From NCBI RefSeq assembly GCF_036324505.1, contig NC_086350.1, positions 19,339,032 to 19,403,031 of the forward strand: a DNA stretch of 64,000 bases, in the 5' to 3' direction. The translations under genes were made by a program, and so were the position numbers. The notes beneath the pieces are model-generated. The model made no database searches. It was not told the DNA's origin and saw only the letters and a list, made by a program, of their open reading frames with translations. This document shows, piece by piece, positions 11,094-20,973 of the stretch; the stretch's first letter is position 1; the number at the start of each line of letters is the position of its first letter. The stretch comes from Eleginops maclovinus (Eukaryota > Chordata > Actinopteri > Perciformes > Eleginopidae).

Positions 11094-12272
11094 CAGTGTT
11101 GTGCCAGTTCACAGCTTTTCTGAACTAGTTCAAGTTCAGTTCATACATGCTCAAAGTGAACAGTTCACGTTCAAAGTTCACAATTTTAATTCTGAACTAG
11201 TTCAAAGTTCAGTTCATTTCACTTTTTTCGTGAGATATTCAAATAAATACTTTTTTTCACACTACGAGCTAGAAATCACTATACGTTCTTTGAAACTGTT
11301 CATTGTAGACATTTGCTCATAACACTGCTATTGTGGGTTTCTTAACAGGTGCTGAAACTTGTAGCAATACAGACAAGATAGACCAGTTCTATACTTAGTG
11401 CAATGAAATCTACTAGCATTCAATTAAATAAAGAATATATAATATGAAATATGAATATATTATTTGATATATATGATATTATATATACCTATGTGTGTGT
11501 ATGAAATGAGCAAAACTCTTGAATTGCATTCACACTGGATGGATGTTTTAATTCAATGTGCCGTTTCAAATTCGAGAAGGACGTTGTCGATGTCCTAACT
11601 TGTTTTTGCTGCGCAGGTGGACACATCTTACACAGGAAGGAAAGAGTTTTGCCGTCGGGGTCTTGGTTTGCAAGAGTGTAAAATTGTTTTAAATGTTCGT
11701 GAGGAGAATCGGAGTCCGTCTCCGTGCCATCACTTCCACTAGCCATCTTGTTTTGGTTTTTTTTAAATCGCAGCGCTTTCTCTCACTCTCGTCATTGGTC
11801 TCTGTATCTCTCTATCTCTCTCTCTCGAGCCTCCAGCCCTCCGCGCTCTCGGCGTTGCTATGCCTAAGCCGCTCTGCTGCAATTCATCATGGGTAACGTT
11901 GTGCGGAAGCCAGTACGTTTCAACTATTCAACTCAACTATTCTCAGCCGGACACTACGTTGCCCGCAATGCATTGCGCATACAGTGCCAAAACTATCTCT
12001 GCGTTGATACATGATTTAAGCGGCACCTACAGGAGGGAGGAACTTTCTCTCTCGTTGCGTTTCAAAAGAGAAAACAGATGTCACTCAGTTTTCAATGGAA
12101 AACAAATGCCAACGTTCATTTATAGTGATGTCTGCCGTTCATGACACATAATGTGAACTAATTCACGTTCAAGTTCTTTATTGAAAAATGTGTTGCGTTC
12201 AGTTCAACGTTCACGAAAAAATGAGCGTGTTCAATGAACGCGTTCTTTTGAACTCGTTCATGCACAACACTG
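11094..12272 (-). mobile_element. Internally deleted hAT element, TSD ACAGTCAG
   Basis: Terminal inverted repeats start CAGTGTTGTGC at 11094 and end GCACAACACTG at 12272. The 8-bp target duplication ACAGTCAG is perfect (11086-11093 and 12273-12280). Subterminal regions are rich in GAAC/GTTC words on both sides (GTTCA, GAACT), typical of transposase-binding repeats. At 1,179 bp it is too short for a full transposase. It keeps a BED-finger exon on the minus strand and a pyrimidine-rich stretch (about 11800-11826). Confidence 0.92.
11489..11746 (-). pseudogene. BED-type zinc finger remnant of hAT transposase
   Basis: An 85-codon open frame starting MASGSDGTETDSDSPHEHL. Residues about 37-70 have the BED pattern: F-L-C-x2-C, then a serine-rich loop with SFSNLKRHIELKHP supplying the His-x4-His pair. 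BED fingers sit at the N-terminus of hAT transposases and bind the element ends. No RNase H-like catalytic core or dimerisation domain follows inside the element, so this is the N-terminal leftover of a deleted transposase or an exon of a ZBED-like source gene. The lack of disabling changes in such a short stretch says little about function. Confidence 0.7.
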
Positions 12273-12280
12273 ACAGTCAG

Positions 12281-12627
12281 TGTTTCCTTCTCCAGAAATG
12301 AGAGGAGTTGTTGACATATTGCATTTTGACTTGAAATGGGAATTTTAAAATGTAGGGATAATTTGGATATTCATTGGAAATTCAAAGCTAATTGCAATAT
12401 GTAACATAATTTACCGAAGGAAGTTGGGTGTTTCATTTTGTTTGTAATTATGGCACAAGCCAATAACGTTTTGAAGTCACGTTAGACCATAAAGAATTTT
12501 CAATGACAGGAACAAATGTTGCATAACAGATAATACAAGATGGGAGTTGGAAAAGATGAGCATAACTTACATAATTTACTTATTTAGTGTTTTGAAACAG
12601 ATAAGAAACATACAGGTTGTTTCAACG
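12281..12627 (+). other. ERV sequence between two hAT insertions, probable env remnant
   Basis: AT-rich segment bounded by the target duplications of the two hAT elements. It continues directly into the env remnant when the second hAT element is left out, so it is probably surface-subunit or pre-env sequence. It has stops in all frames and no motif that I can name. Confidence 0.35.
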
Positions 12628-12635
12628 ATCTACAG

Positions 12636-15134
12636 CAGTGGTACTCAACCTTGTCCTAATCAGGAGCCACATTGACGAAAAAATATTTTTGCAAGAGCCA
12701 CAATCCAAAAACGCTCCTTTCCTCCCTGAAAGCATTATGCATTTGAGAATATGGATCATAGTAATATGTTACTAAGGAATGAAAAGCATAATGTACAGTG
12801 CAATAACTGTGATTTATTATTTTCACTGCAACCACAAAACACACATTGCTGATCATCACTGCCCATAACAACAGATAACAGACAGCATGTTTACTGATCA
12901 TCACAGTTCATATAACAGCAGATTATAGACAGCAGGGGTTGTCAGAAGAGTAATGTTGTACTTACTTCACACTCAATGTGATTTCTGACACTCCTTCTGC
13001 CGCACAAGTGATTTGAAGTCGGGCTCTGTGCTGGAAACGGCGATCCGAAGGGCCTCTGTTGTGTGCTGCAGACTCAATCTGTTTCGGTTGGGACATTTTA
13101 TTTTTGAGAGCGCAGAGAATGCTGCTTCACACCGGTATGTGGACGGAAACATTGAGATGATGCGTCTTGCCAGTCTGGAGATATTTGGTAGATGCCCCAC
13201 CAGTTTCCAAAAGTCCACGACATCTGTAATCCGAAACTGAAGCTGAAGTTCATCTGAGCTCTTTAACTCCACAAACTCCATTTGAAGCTGCACAAGTCTG
13301 AGCTGGTCGCTTATTTGCTTCATTTCATTGACCTCAATCAGGAATGGGTTTTTCACAAGTAAAAAAATATTGCTATGGTCCTTGAAGTCGTGGAATCTTG
13401 ATGTGTAGTTTTGCTTGAGCTCAGTTAGCACGTCACAGAATTGTGATTGACAGGGCAGGAGAGCGTCTGCATGCATCGCCATCACTTTCTGCACGGTGGG
13501 GAAGAAACGGTAATCAGAACCACGGACACTTCGTTCAAGTACATCCAGTTTGTCAGAGAATACTCTGACAGCCGTGTAGAGCTCATACACGGTCTTGTTT
13601 CTTCCCTGCATCTTGAGATTAAGTTCGTTCAAGTGCTGCGTAATGTCACACAGGAATGCAACAGACAGCACCCACTCTTCATCATCCAAAAAGGAAAATC
13701 GGGAAGTCTCCCCTTGGCCGACAATGAAGGATTTCAGGGGTTCAAGCAGGTCCATGAAATGTGCAAGCATACGTCCTTTAGACAGCCATCTGATCTCGGT
13801 GTGTAACACCAAATCTCCATAGTGAGTGTTAAACTCCTCACACAGCAGTTTAAAATGTAGGTGGTTTCTTGCACGGGCCCTGATATAATTAACCACTTCG
13901 ATTACATTTGCCATCACTTCATTCAGACATTTGAACTTAGCAAACAAGGCTTGTTGATGCACAATACAATGGTATGAGAAAATACCCTCAGCAGCAACCC
14001 CGCCGTTTTTCAGCGTTTCTTTCAACAAAGCCACGGCTCCGTTCCTCTTACCAAGCATCGCCGGTGCGCCATCTGTTGTGAATGCTGTGATTTTTTCTGG
14101 TCCAATGTTCAACTTTTCTAATGTTTCCAGCACAGCGTTTTTTATTTCAATGCCCGTTGTTCCATTTTCCAGTGAAACCATGTCAAGCAGTTCTTCTGTA
14201 ATGTCAAACTTACTGTTGATGGCTCGGATAAAGATGAGTAATTGTGGCGTGTCATTGATATCCAAGCTTTCGTCCATTGCAAGGCTGACAAACTCAGCGG
14301 ATGACAGTTTGTCCTTAAGAGTATGTGCAATGTTCTCTGAAATGTTTGATGCCCTCCTAGCTACAGTAGAATCTGACAGTGAATTTTTTTTGCCTCTCGT
14401 TCCAGGTCTTTTTTCTCAGGAAACAACGTTGAACAAGCCAGCAGTATGCAATCCTTCACCATTTCTCCATCAGTATATGGCTTCATCTGTTTCATCAGTT
14501 CATGTGTGATTTTGTAGGATGCCTCTGTCGCTCTTTCACTCGTATTAGTGTGGAATAAGTTTTTTTGAGCAGTTCGGTTCTGTTTGAGTCTCGCCAGCTT
14601 TTCCGCCCTCAGCTCTCCACCTTTCGGAAAGTCGGTGCTGAACTTCGGGTGTTTTGTGTCGTGATGGCGCTGCAAATTGGACCTTTTAAATTGTGAAATG
14701 ACGTTGTCACAAAGCAGGCAGATGCATTTTCCCGAACCGGTGGAGACGAAGAAAAACTCGAGTTCCCAGTCCTCTTTAAATGTTCGATATTCCTCTTCAT
14801 ATTTTCTTTTCCTATATTCCTTTGCCATTTTTGCGTAGTGCTGTATGCTAGTTTTCCCAGTGTGACGGAGCATTTATCTCGCGCACCTGCAATCAGAGCG
14901 GAAACCTGAAATCATTTGTGATTGGTTGTTCAGAGGGAGGGGGGAGGGGCGGCTTAATACACGTGACTTGTGAGTGATAATGAAATGTTGATGAATTCTG
15001 CTGACAATGTTTTTGTTTTTCGTTTTTTAAAGATTTTTTGAGATTTTTATTTTTTTTAAGTGGGACTTAAAAGAGCCGCAACTAGTCTTAAAGGAGCCGC
15101 ATGCGGCTCGCGAGCCGCGGGTTGAGTATCGCTG
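12636..15134 (-). mobile_element. Charlie-type hAT transposon, near-intact, TSD ATCTACAG
   Basis: Terminal repeats begin CAGTGGTACTCAACC at 12636 and mirror it at the right end (GGTTGAGTATCGCTG, ending 15134); this matches the CAGNGGTTCTCAACC start known for Charlie elements. The 8-bp duplication ATCTACAG is perfect at 12628-12635 and 15135-15142. The right subterminal region is a GC-rich palindromic cluster (GCCGCATGCGGC and neighbours, about 15075-15120). The 2,499-bp element carries one transposase gene on the minus strand, split by a single frameshift. It sits inside the ERV. Confidence 0.95.
12973..14873 (-). pseudogene. hAT-Charlie transposase, one frameshift
   Basis: Cuts and pastes the element; relatives domesticated in vertebrates include ZBED5 and the transposase part of GTF2IRD2. 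Start at 14873 (MLRHTGKTSIQHY). First piece, 14361-14873: BED-like finger with C52, C55 and the H70/H71-H75 group. Second piece, 12973-14277 and open further upstream to the break: catalytic Asp in MDESLDI, second Asp in TTDGAPAM (residue 69 of that piece), CxxH (CIVH, 104-107), and the C-terminal hATC dimerisation region around YRCEAAFSALSKIK. The only break I see is in an eight-A run (plus-strand T's 14384-14391): the two frames differ by one base there. Total length about 630 residues is normal for the family. Confidence 0.88.
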
Positions 15135-15142
15135 ATCTACAG

Positions 15143-16607
15143 GATGGTTTGAATGAGTGGTCGAATTATGTTGATTATGTGACTGGTTGGGATAAAAATA
15201 ACAGAAAGCTTGCAGTTACAAAGTTGGGTAAAATGAAGTGTTATCCCCTGAGAGACATGAAATAGGAGGAAAGGTAAATGACAGAGTGTGTGTTTGGTAC
15301 GGTGAAAGCATGAAATGGTATTGGATGATCTATTCAAAGCAAGGGGAGAAACAACTTCATTTCATTTACTATTAGGGGTTGAGGTTCCTGGAAAAGTTCC
15401 TATGGGCTCGGTTTTGATAGAAATAGCCGAACCCCAAGCGGAGGTAGTCCCTGATTTTTACCCCCGAAGAAACGGCAGATTCGAAGTCTTCCCTGAATGC
15501 AGTCCCTAATATAGGAACAGCGCAGGCTTATTTACTGTATAATAATAAACTGGTGACATATTTGAGTACATAGACTGTGCAGAGGGTTATAGCGGTGGAA
15601 ATATGGTATGAAGGCACTAATGCATGGATAGATAGGGTTGTGTATGCGGTAGAACAAAGCAGGCTCTACTGATATTGCATTGATGTACCCCATCATAAAA
15701 GAAAACGACATTCCACCTGTTTTCACTTCCTAGGCAATAAAGGCAATATGGGAACGTTACGATGGTGAAATTCCACAACAGCAGTAACCAGCCAGGACCT
15801 TCCTTCAGGAATTGCTGTGGCTAACATGCAATACCCTAGGGCAGATGTTTGGTGGTACAGTGGTACTAAAATGTTGTGTCCAGTCATTCCACATGAGTGG
15901 CCTGGAACATTTGCACTGGTGTAGTTGGTGATGCTTTTCTATGCAGTACCAATGACAGCCAGGCTGCTAATAAAGCTTGCACAGCACCCCAAGACCAGCA
16001 GAATGAAAAGGTCAATTCCAGGAGGGAGTTTTATTTATACAGTTTATTTTAACCATATTGGGGTGCTCCGGGGAGATCGAGTTTAAAGCAAGAATTCAGA
16101 TAACCGCAGGGTTCAAATTGATATTTCTCTGGTCTACAATCAAGAAGAATGTTGAATGGATTATGACCAGCAGAGATTCATAAATTACACCCATGATGCA
16201 GTAAGAGGACTGCACGCACAGTTGGACGGAACCAGTCTGATGGCCTGGCGAAAAGGGTGGCCTTAGATGGGTTTTTGTCTAATAAAGGGGGTGTTTGCAG
16301 ACTATTTGGAATCTTGTGCTGTGTTTTCATCCCAAATAACCTTTCCCCAGATGGATCAGTAACCAGAGCGTTAGAAGGACTTACCGCCCTGATCATCGAG
16401 CTAGCAGACAATAGTGGAGTAGAGGACCCCTTTGTAGGAGTGTTTGAAAGAATGTTCGGTAAATATAAGATTCTGATAATGAGTGCAATGTTATTCAATG
16501 CAGGAATGGATACAATCTTGGTACTATATGGATGTTGTTACATTCCATGTATTCGCACTTTAGCGGACCGATTGATCACCACGGTCCTCTCTAGTGAGCA
16601 AAAATAA
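15143..16607 (+). pseudogene. env: ERV env remnant: surface and transmembrane subunits
   Basis: Envelope glycoprotein of the ERV, broken by several stops and shifts. Readable signs in order: a tryptophan-rich surface segment (WWYSGTKMLCP, near 15850-15882), a basic cleavage site RMKR at 16000-16011, the CX6CC motif CRLFGILCC at 16296-16322, a hydrophobic anchor ending in a GCCYIPC cluster, and a short tail to the stop at 16605-16607. CX6CC is the mark of gammaretrovirus-like and related envelopes. The last 116 codons (from 16257) are open; a frameshift near 16253 separates them from the upstream part. The copy cannot make a full envelope. Upstream pieces are interrupted by the Charlie element at 15134. 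Confidence 0.75.
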
Positions 16608-18567
16608 AGGTCAATTTCTCTTGAGAAAATGGTTACATTTGTTAATTGAACCTTTTAATAATTTAATTTAATTTTTTTTTTCTATAACAATAATTGTCCT
16701 CTCTATAAAAGTTTGCTGTTCTTTTGCCATTTTGAGATTGAAATGTCTCACGGAAAGCTAAACCAGGAAGTGTCATAGCACACCAGGTGACACATCTGAA
16801 CGAATCATGTCAAAAATTGACAATAGTCAATAAGATCTCGTTTTTTGGTCTAAAGCCCCCTTTGTACTTTCAAGATTGGTTGCTGATACAAAGGAAATGA
16901 CAATATTTGGATTTCATGACATTGTGCAGGGTAGACGGAGCTTTACAACCATACCTGTGATTACATTGTGCAAACAACGGTCGCAGTACTACATGTATAT
17001 GCTGCGTTAGAATGCTAACTTTTGGTGAATTTAGGAGAAATCTACAGACGCAAATAGACAAACTATAGTAAAATAAACACCTAAATGTGTATTTTGTACG
17101 TTTTCCTTCCAAAAGCCTGAAAGAAAACATGTTATGGAATCAAAATAGCACAAAATCTCAAAATTGACCATTGAATGAAAAACAATGTTTTAGACTGCCG
17201 TGTCTTGCCTTAAGTATGTGGCACCTTTGTTGGGTGACAACATTGAAAAATAGGAATAACACATGTTATATTCCCTCAGTTTAGGGGTCGAAAAAGGTCT
17301 GGTTCAAGTATCCGACCAAAACGATGGTAGATTATTGGACCCCTTTATGATGCACAACATCTTCTTTCCCATGGAGTTGCTTTGTTACATTGTTCAATGC
17401 CTCACATTCTGGAAAAAGAGACAGTCCATGAGTATACTTTGATGTACTGCCTTTACCTAGCAAGGTACTGGATGGTGGCAGGGTCTCCCTGCTTGGCTGT
17501 CCAGTAGTGGGACGTCATCCAAGTTGAATACACTCCCCAGCAGTGCGTAAACAGAGGCTGTGGACCAGCTCTCTGGTCACTTTGGCACCACTACAATCCT
17601 AACATTATGCCTCACTGCGAAGTCCTTTAGTTTGTCCTGCAGTTACTCAGACAGATTGGCAGGCAGTTTAACCTTGTGCTCTAAAGGTAACTACCACACA
17701 AAAACTAGATTTGCTTCATTGCCTCAAGAGTGCCACTCAAGGTGAACCACTTTGAAGTTTCTGTATTTAAATACCTCTCCAGGTAAGCTCTGGCAACATT
17801 AAAACCTCTAATACACCCATTGTCATTTTGCTCTGGAAATTTGCCGTGACCTGGTTCAGAAAAAGTCAACAAGGCAAGTCCTTTGGTGCAGATGAATAAT
17901 TTGCCCTTATTAGCCATGAGTTGAGAAAAAGATTGACATTAGATTTTCTGTTTGGTTCACACTAACTTGGAGCTTGTGATGGAGCTGGGGAAACAGACTT
18001 GGGAGCTCAGAATCTCTGTCCTTGGGTCTAATGTAATCCATTGTGTGATGAAGATTAGGGTCAAGCAGTGAAACAAGTGTTGCTTAATATTTAAATGCCT
18101 ACATGCACAGAATTTGTTTCTAGCAAGCATCATAATGATATTTTATAGACCTGAATTTAACCAAACTAGCTCTGTACCAGCAGTTCAAGCAAGCCAATCA
18201 TAGGAAAGACATCCAAAACTGTCTTGCATTCCGCAAGAACTCTATTTATGATTCAATTTTGCAGTAGATGAAGAAGAAGTATCATTAGAGAGAGTTTACA
18301 ATATTACAATAACATACAGTGTAGTGTTGCCTTTTTTTTGTTGAAAGTGCTACTTGAGGAAGTTTGGTAACTAATGAGCTGGAACTGTTGAGTTAAGATT
18401 GGATCACTGCCAGCTCAAGTTAGTCTGACAAGGGAATTTTGGTTCCAGTTGGCACTGTGACTGCATCATCAACATATCTGGAAGTTGCATGTACCTCCTT
18501 ACCAGTAAAGGCTATTTGAATCCATTAAAGAATAGTGGGTATGCTCCTGGTTCGGCCTTTTTTTGTT
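16608..18567. other. Non-coding flank with an unidentified coding-like patch
   Basis: No ERV 3' LTR is seen after env. 16630-17170 is AT-rich and may be another interspersed repeat. On the minus strand, 17280-17930 contains protein-like fragments, including a 70-codon open frame at 17705-17917 (start MANKGKLFICTKG) and, in shifted frames downstream of it, phrases such as ALLGSVFNLDDVPLLD. I cannot assign a family; it looks like an old pseudogene or transposon remnant. Confidence 0.4.
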
Positions 18568-18936
18568 TTAAAAGGTGAAGTTCAGTCACACAAGTACACA
18601 AATCCATATATCCCGGCGGCAGTATTCTAGCAACTTCTGTGTTGTTCTGTGTTTTTTAGTGTTTTGTCAATGGAGTCTTATGTCTTTGAAGAGCGCATCT
18701 ATAACAACTTAAGTTCCCTGTTGGACAGGGCTGTCTCACAGCTTGGTAAAGCAGTACAAATATTGTAAAAAACAACATTCACTTAAACCAATATTGATTG
18801 CTTTAAGTTGGCATTTTATAGGAGGATAAGACATATTTAGCTTCTGCCCCGGTCCACTGCTGTGTTGATACTCCTGTCTTTTCCTCTAAACTGGGGGCTC
18901 GCTGACCACCATACTAAAAACATACTATACCTTTAA
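18568..18936. repeat. TTAA-flanked MITE
   Basis: Left end TTAAAAGGTGAAGTTCAG, right end CTATACCTTTAA; the terminal words are an imperfect inverted repeat and both ends include TTAA, the target of piggyBac- and Kolobok-type elements. The internal text (including GATACTCCTGTCTTTTCC) is one I associate with abundant teleost repeats. No coding capacity. Confidence 0.6.
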
Positions 18937-20527
18937 CATTTTTACAGCATGAAAAGCAACAGGTACATTTCACAGACTGTAACCCTAAATATGTAGCTTT
19001 AATTTCGAATTGTCAAAGTAATCAAGAAGGAATAGAGTGGTCTCACATCAGTGCTTTCCTTACATTGCACTCTGCATGCTGTCAGTCACCTGACACCCAA
19101 AGGGGAATGTGAGTCTCTACCTCAGAAACATAACACTTACAGCCTTATTGTGTTGTGCATGTCATTGTATTGTTGTATTACTTGGAAAGATGTTAGTCCC
19201 AGTAAAGTCTATATTATAAATACAGAACGTGATCTGGTATAGTCCTTTTAAACACAAAGATGTTTTACTAGAACTACTATTTCACAAATAAATGTTTTGC
19301 TCTTCCTCATTCTGAGGTTATCTCTTATTTATTCAGGGTAAAAGGATGGTTGTGCATTTCCTGTGATATCCTGTGATTGTTCAGCAAACAGACTCTCCTA
19401 AGAGCTATTACAGATTACTCTACAAGTGACTAACAAGCAGAATCCTTTTATTTTTGCAGTGCTTCTACAAATCAAGCAAGTCACAGAGCGTGACATAGGG
19501 TTATAAGTCTCCCTGATTTACAGGCAAAATTATGTATAGCAGTAATGCAGACAAGGTGTTATACATCAATGTATATTACAGCTGCAATGTGTAAGGGTAG
19601 TGAGACATTTTTCATTGTGTTGCTGATGAAAAATTGATTATGGGGACATGCTGACCTCTAATTTTTGGTTGAAATAAAGTGAACACATTATGAACTACAT
19701 TGAGGTGTTGTGACAAATATGGCAAGTCAAGAACATTTCACTTTTTGGACATAAATCTGCTCCTTGGCTGCTTACTCTGAATGTTAACAGTGTCGTGCTG
19801 CGTTGTCATACAGTATAGGGGACTTATATTAATAAAAATGGAATTACAACAACCTCAAACACTTTATCTTCGTAGTTGTAGTTTCATTATTTATGCAATA
19901 TGCAAGGGTAAAGTCAACACAATGAAAACATATGGCTGTCCTAACACTTTCTGACTGCACTCTTTGTAAATGCACTGGACGTGTCAAGATAAAATATGCT
20001 TCTCTTTTCTGTAGCATTTACAATTAAGCAAAAACAAACAAATGTTAATCTAATCATGTGTAAGCCTGGTGACAACTTCTAATGCTCATTACTCTAATGA
20101 TCATTAGAGGTGTGTATGAAAAGGTAAATTAAAGCCCCTGACCACAATCTAACATGCTCGCTTCATGAAACAAACAAAAACACTCCAGCTCCTGAAAGAG
20201 CAGAGGAAAGCAGGCTTGGTACCTATTACTTATTTATCACTCTGTGCTTTTGCAGATGCACTCATGTTAGGTTTAAGAGGGTCAAAAAACGAATTACTAT
20301 GCAAATAGAATGCAAAGCTTCCTCCCTTAATTTATGTACTTTATCTGGGTGTTTATGTAACTGTACCATATCCAGTTTGAAAGCTCTCCTGTGTATCAAT
20401 TACTCTTGACAATAACTAGCCTAAAAAAACTCAGTTCACCATTCGTGGCACAGCAAGAAAAAATAGAAGGCAAGTTAATGTGTGGAATCAGTTGAAGAAA
20501 GAGAAGAGTCAATTCCAAAGCTAAGCC
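18937..20527. other. Non-coding stretch, nothing recognised
   Basis: AT-rich sequence without a convincing open frame, RNA gene or terminal repeats. Open frames present are short and show no family signature. Confidence 0.6.
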
Positions 20528-20973
20528 TTAAAGACGCTATTTTGCTCATTTTCAGGTTTGATAATGGTATGTTTACATGCGTCTATGTTCAAAAAGTGCT
20601 TCCTTTTTTCTAATACTGCCTTTGCTGAGGCAATTCTTTTCACCCTCTGTCTAAAACCAGAGCCCAGTCTGCTCTGATTGGTTAGCTGGCTGGCTCTGAT
20701 ATGATTTGTCAACTGATTAGAAATGTCCTGCCCCTTAGCGTATCACAGACAATATGTTGGAGATACAGTAGCTAAAAGAACCATGAGTGGTACATAGTGA
20801 TGTTACTATGTTGCAGTAGTTAACAAAAGTTTCAGGCAGGGTAGGGAGTGTGTGGGAGTGAAATTCCCTCTGGCATGAACTTTGATATTTAGGCCTATTG
20901 CATTTAAATTAAAAACCTAAATAACAAACTATAGGAAGGGAAAACCCCATAAAGCATAATAAGGCCCCTTTAA
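20528..20973. repeat. TTAA MITE of the GGGGCCC-TATTATGC family, degenerate
   Basis: Right end is well kept (AAAGCATAATAAGGCCCCTTTAA, read as ...GCATAATA, then GGCCCC, then TTTAA). The left end is decayed (TTAAAGACGCTATTTTGCTC). Inside is the Pol-independent filler typical of the family, including TTCAAAAAGTGCTTCC. The copies at 24213-24315 and 30099-30330 share the same ends. Confidence 0.7.

Larger units (their letters stand above)
2740..16607 (+). mobile_element. Decayed endogenous retrovirus, shell of a nested complex
   Basis: Its left end is an LTR-like segment followed at once by a primer binding site and a leader with a splice donor; its right end is an env-type coding remnant on the same strand ending at 16607. 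Between them lie three foreign insertions, two of them with perfect 8-bp target duplications. I recognise no retroviral gag or pol of its own, and no second copy of the LTR start (TGTTTCTGGGCGG) after the env stop. The shell is therefore internally deleted and truncated at its 3' end. That LTR and env belong to the same provirus is an inference from strand, order and the absence of other retroviral parts. Confidence 0.6.

Noticed and set aside
4806..16607. The gypsy gag-pol and the env forming one env-bearing gypsy element (errantivirus-like)
   Set aside because: The gypsy block has its own polypurine tract and LTR start at 8880-8893, directly after RNase H, so env lies outside it; composition also changes sharply there.
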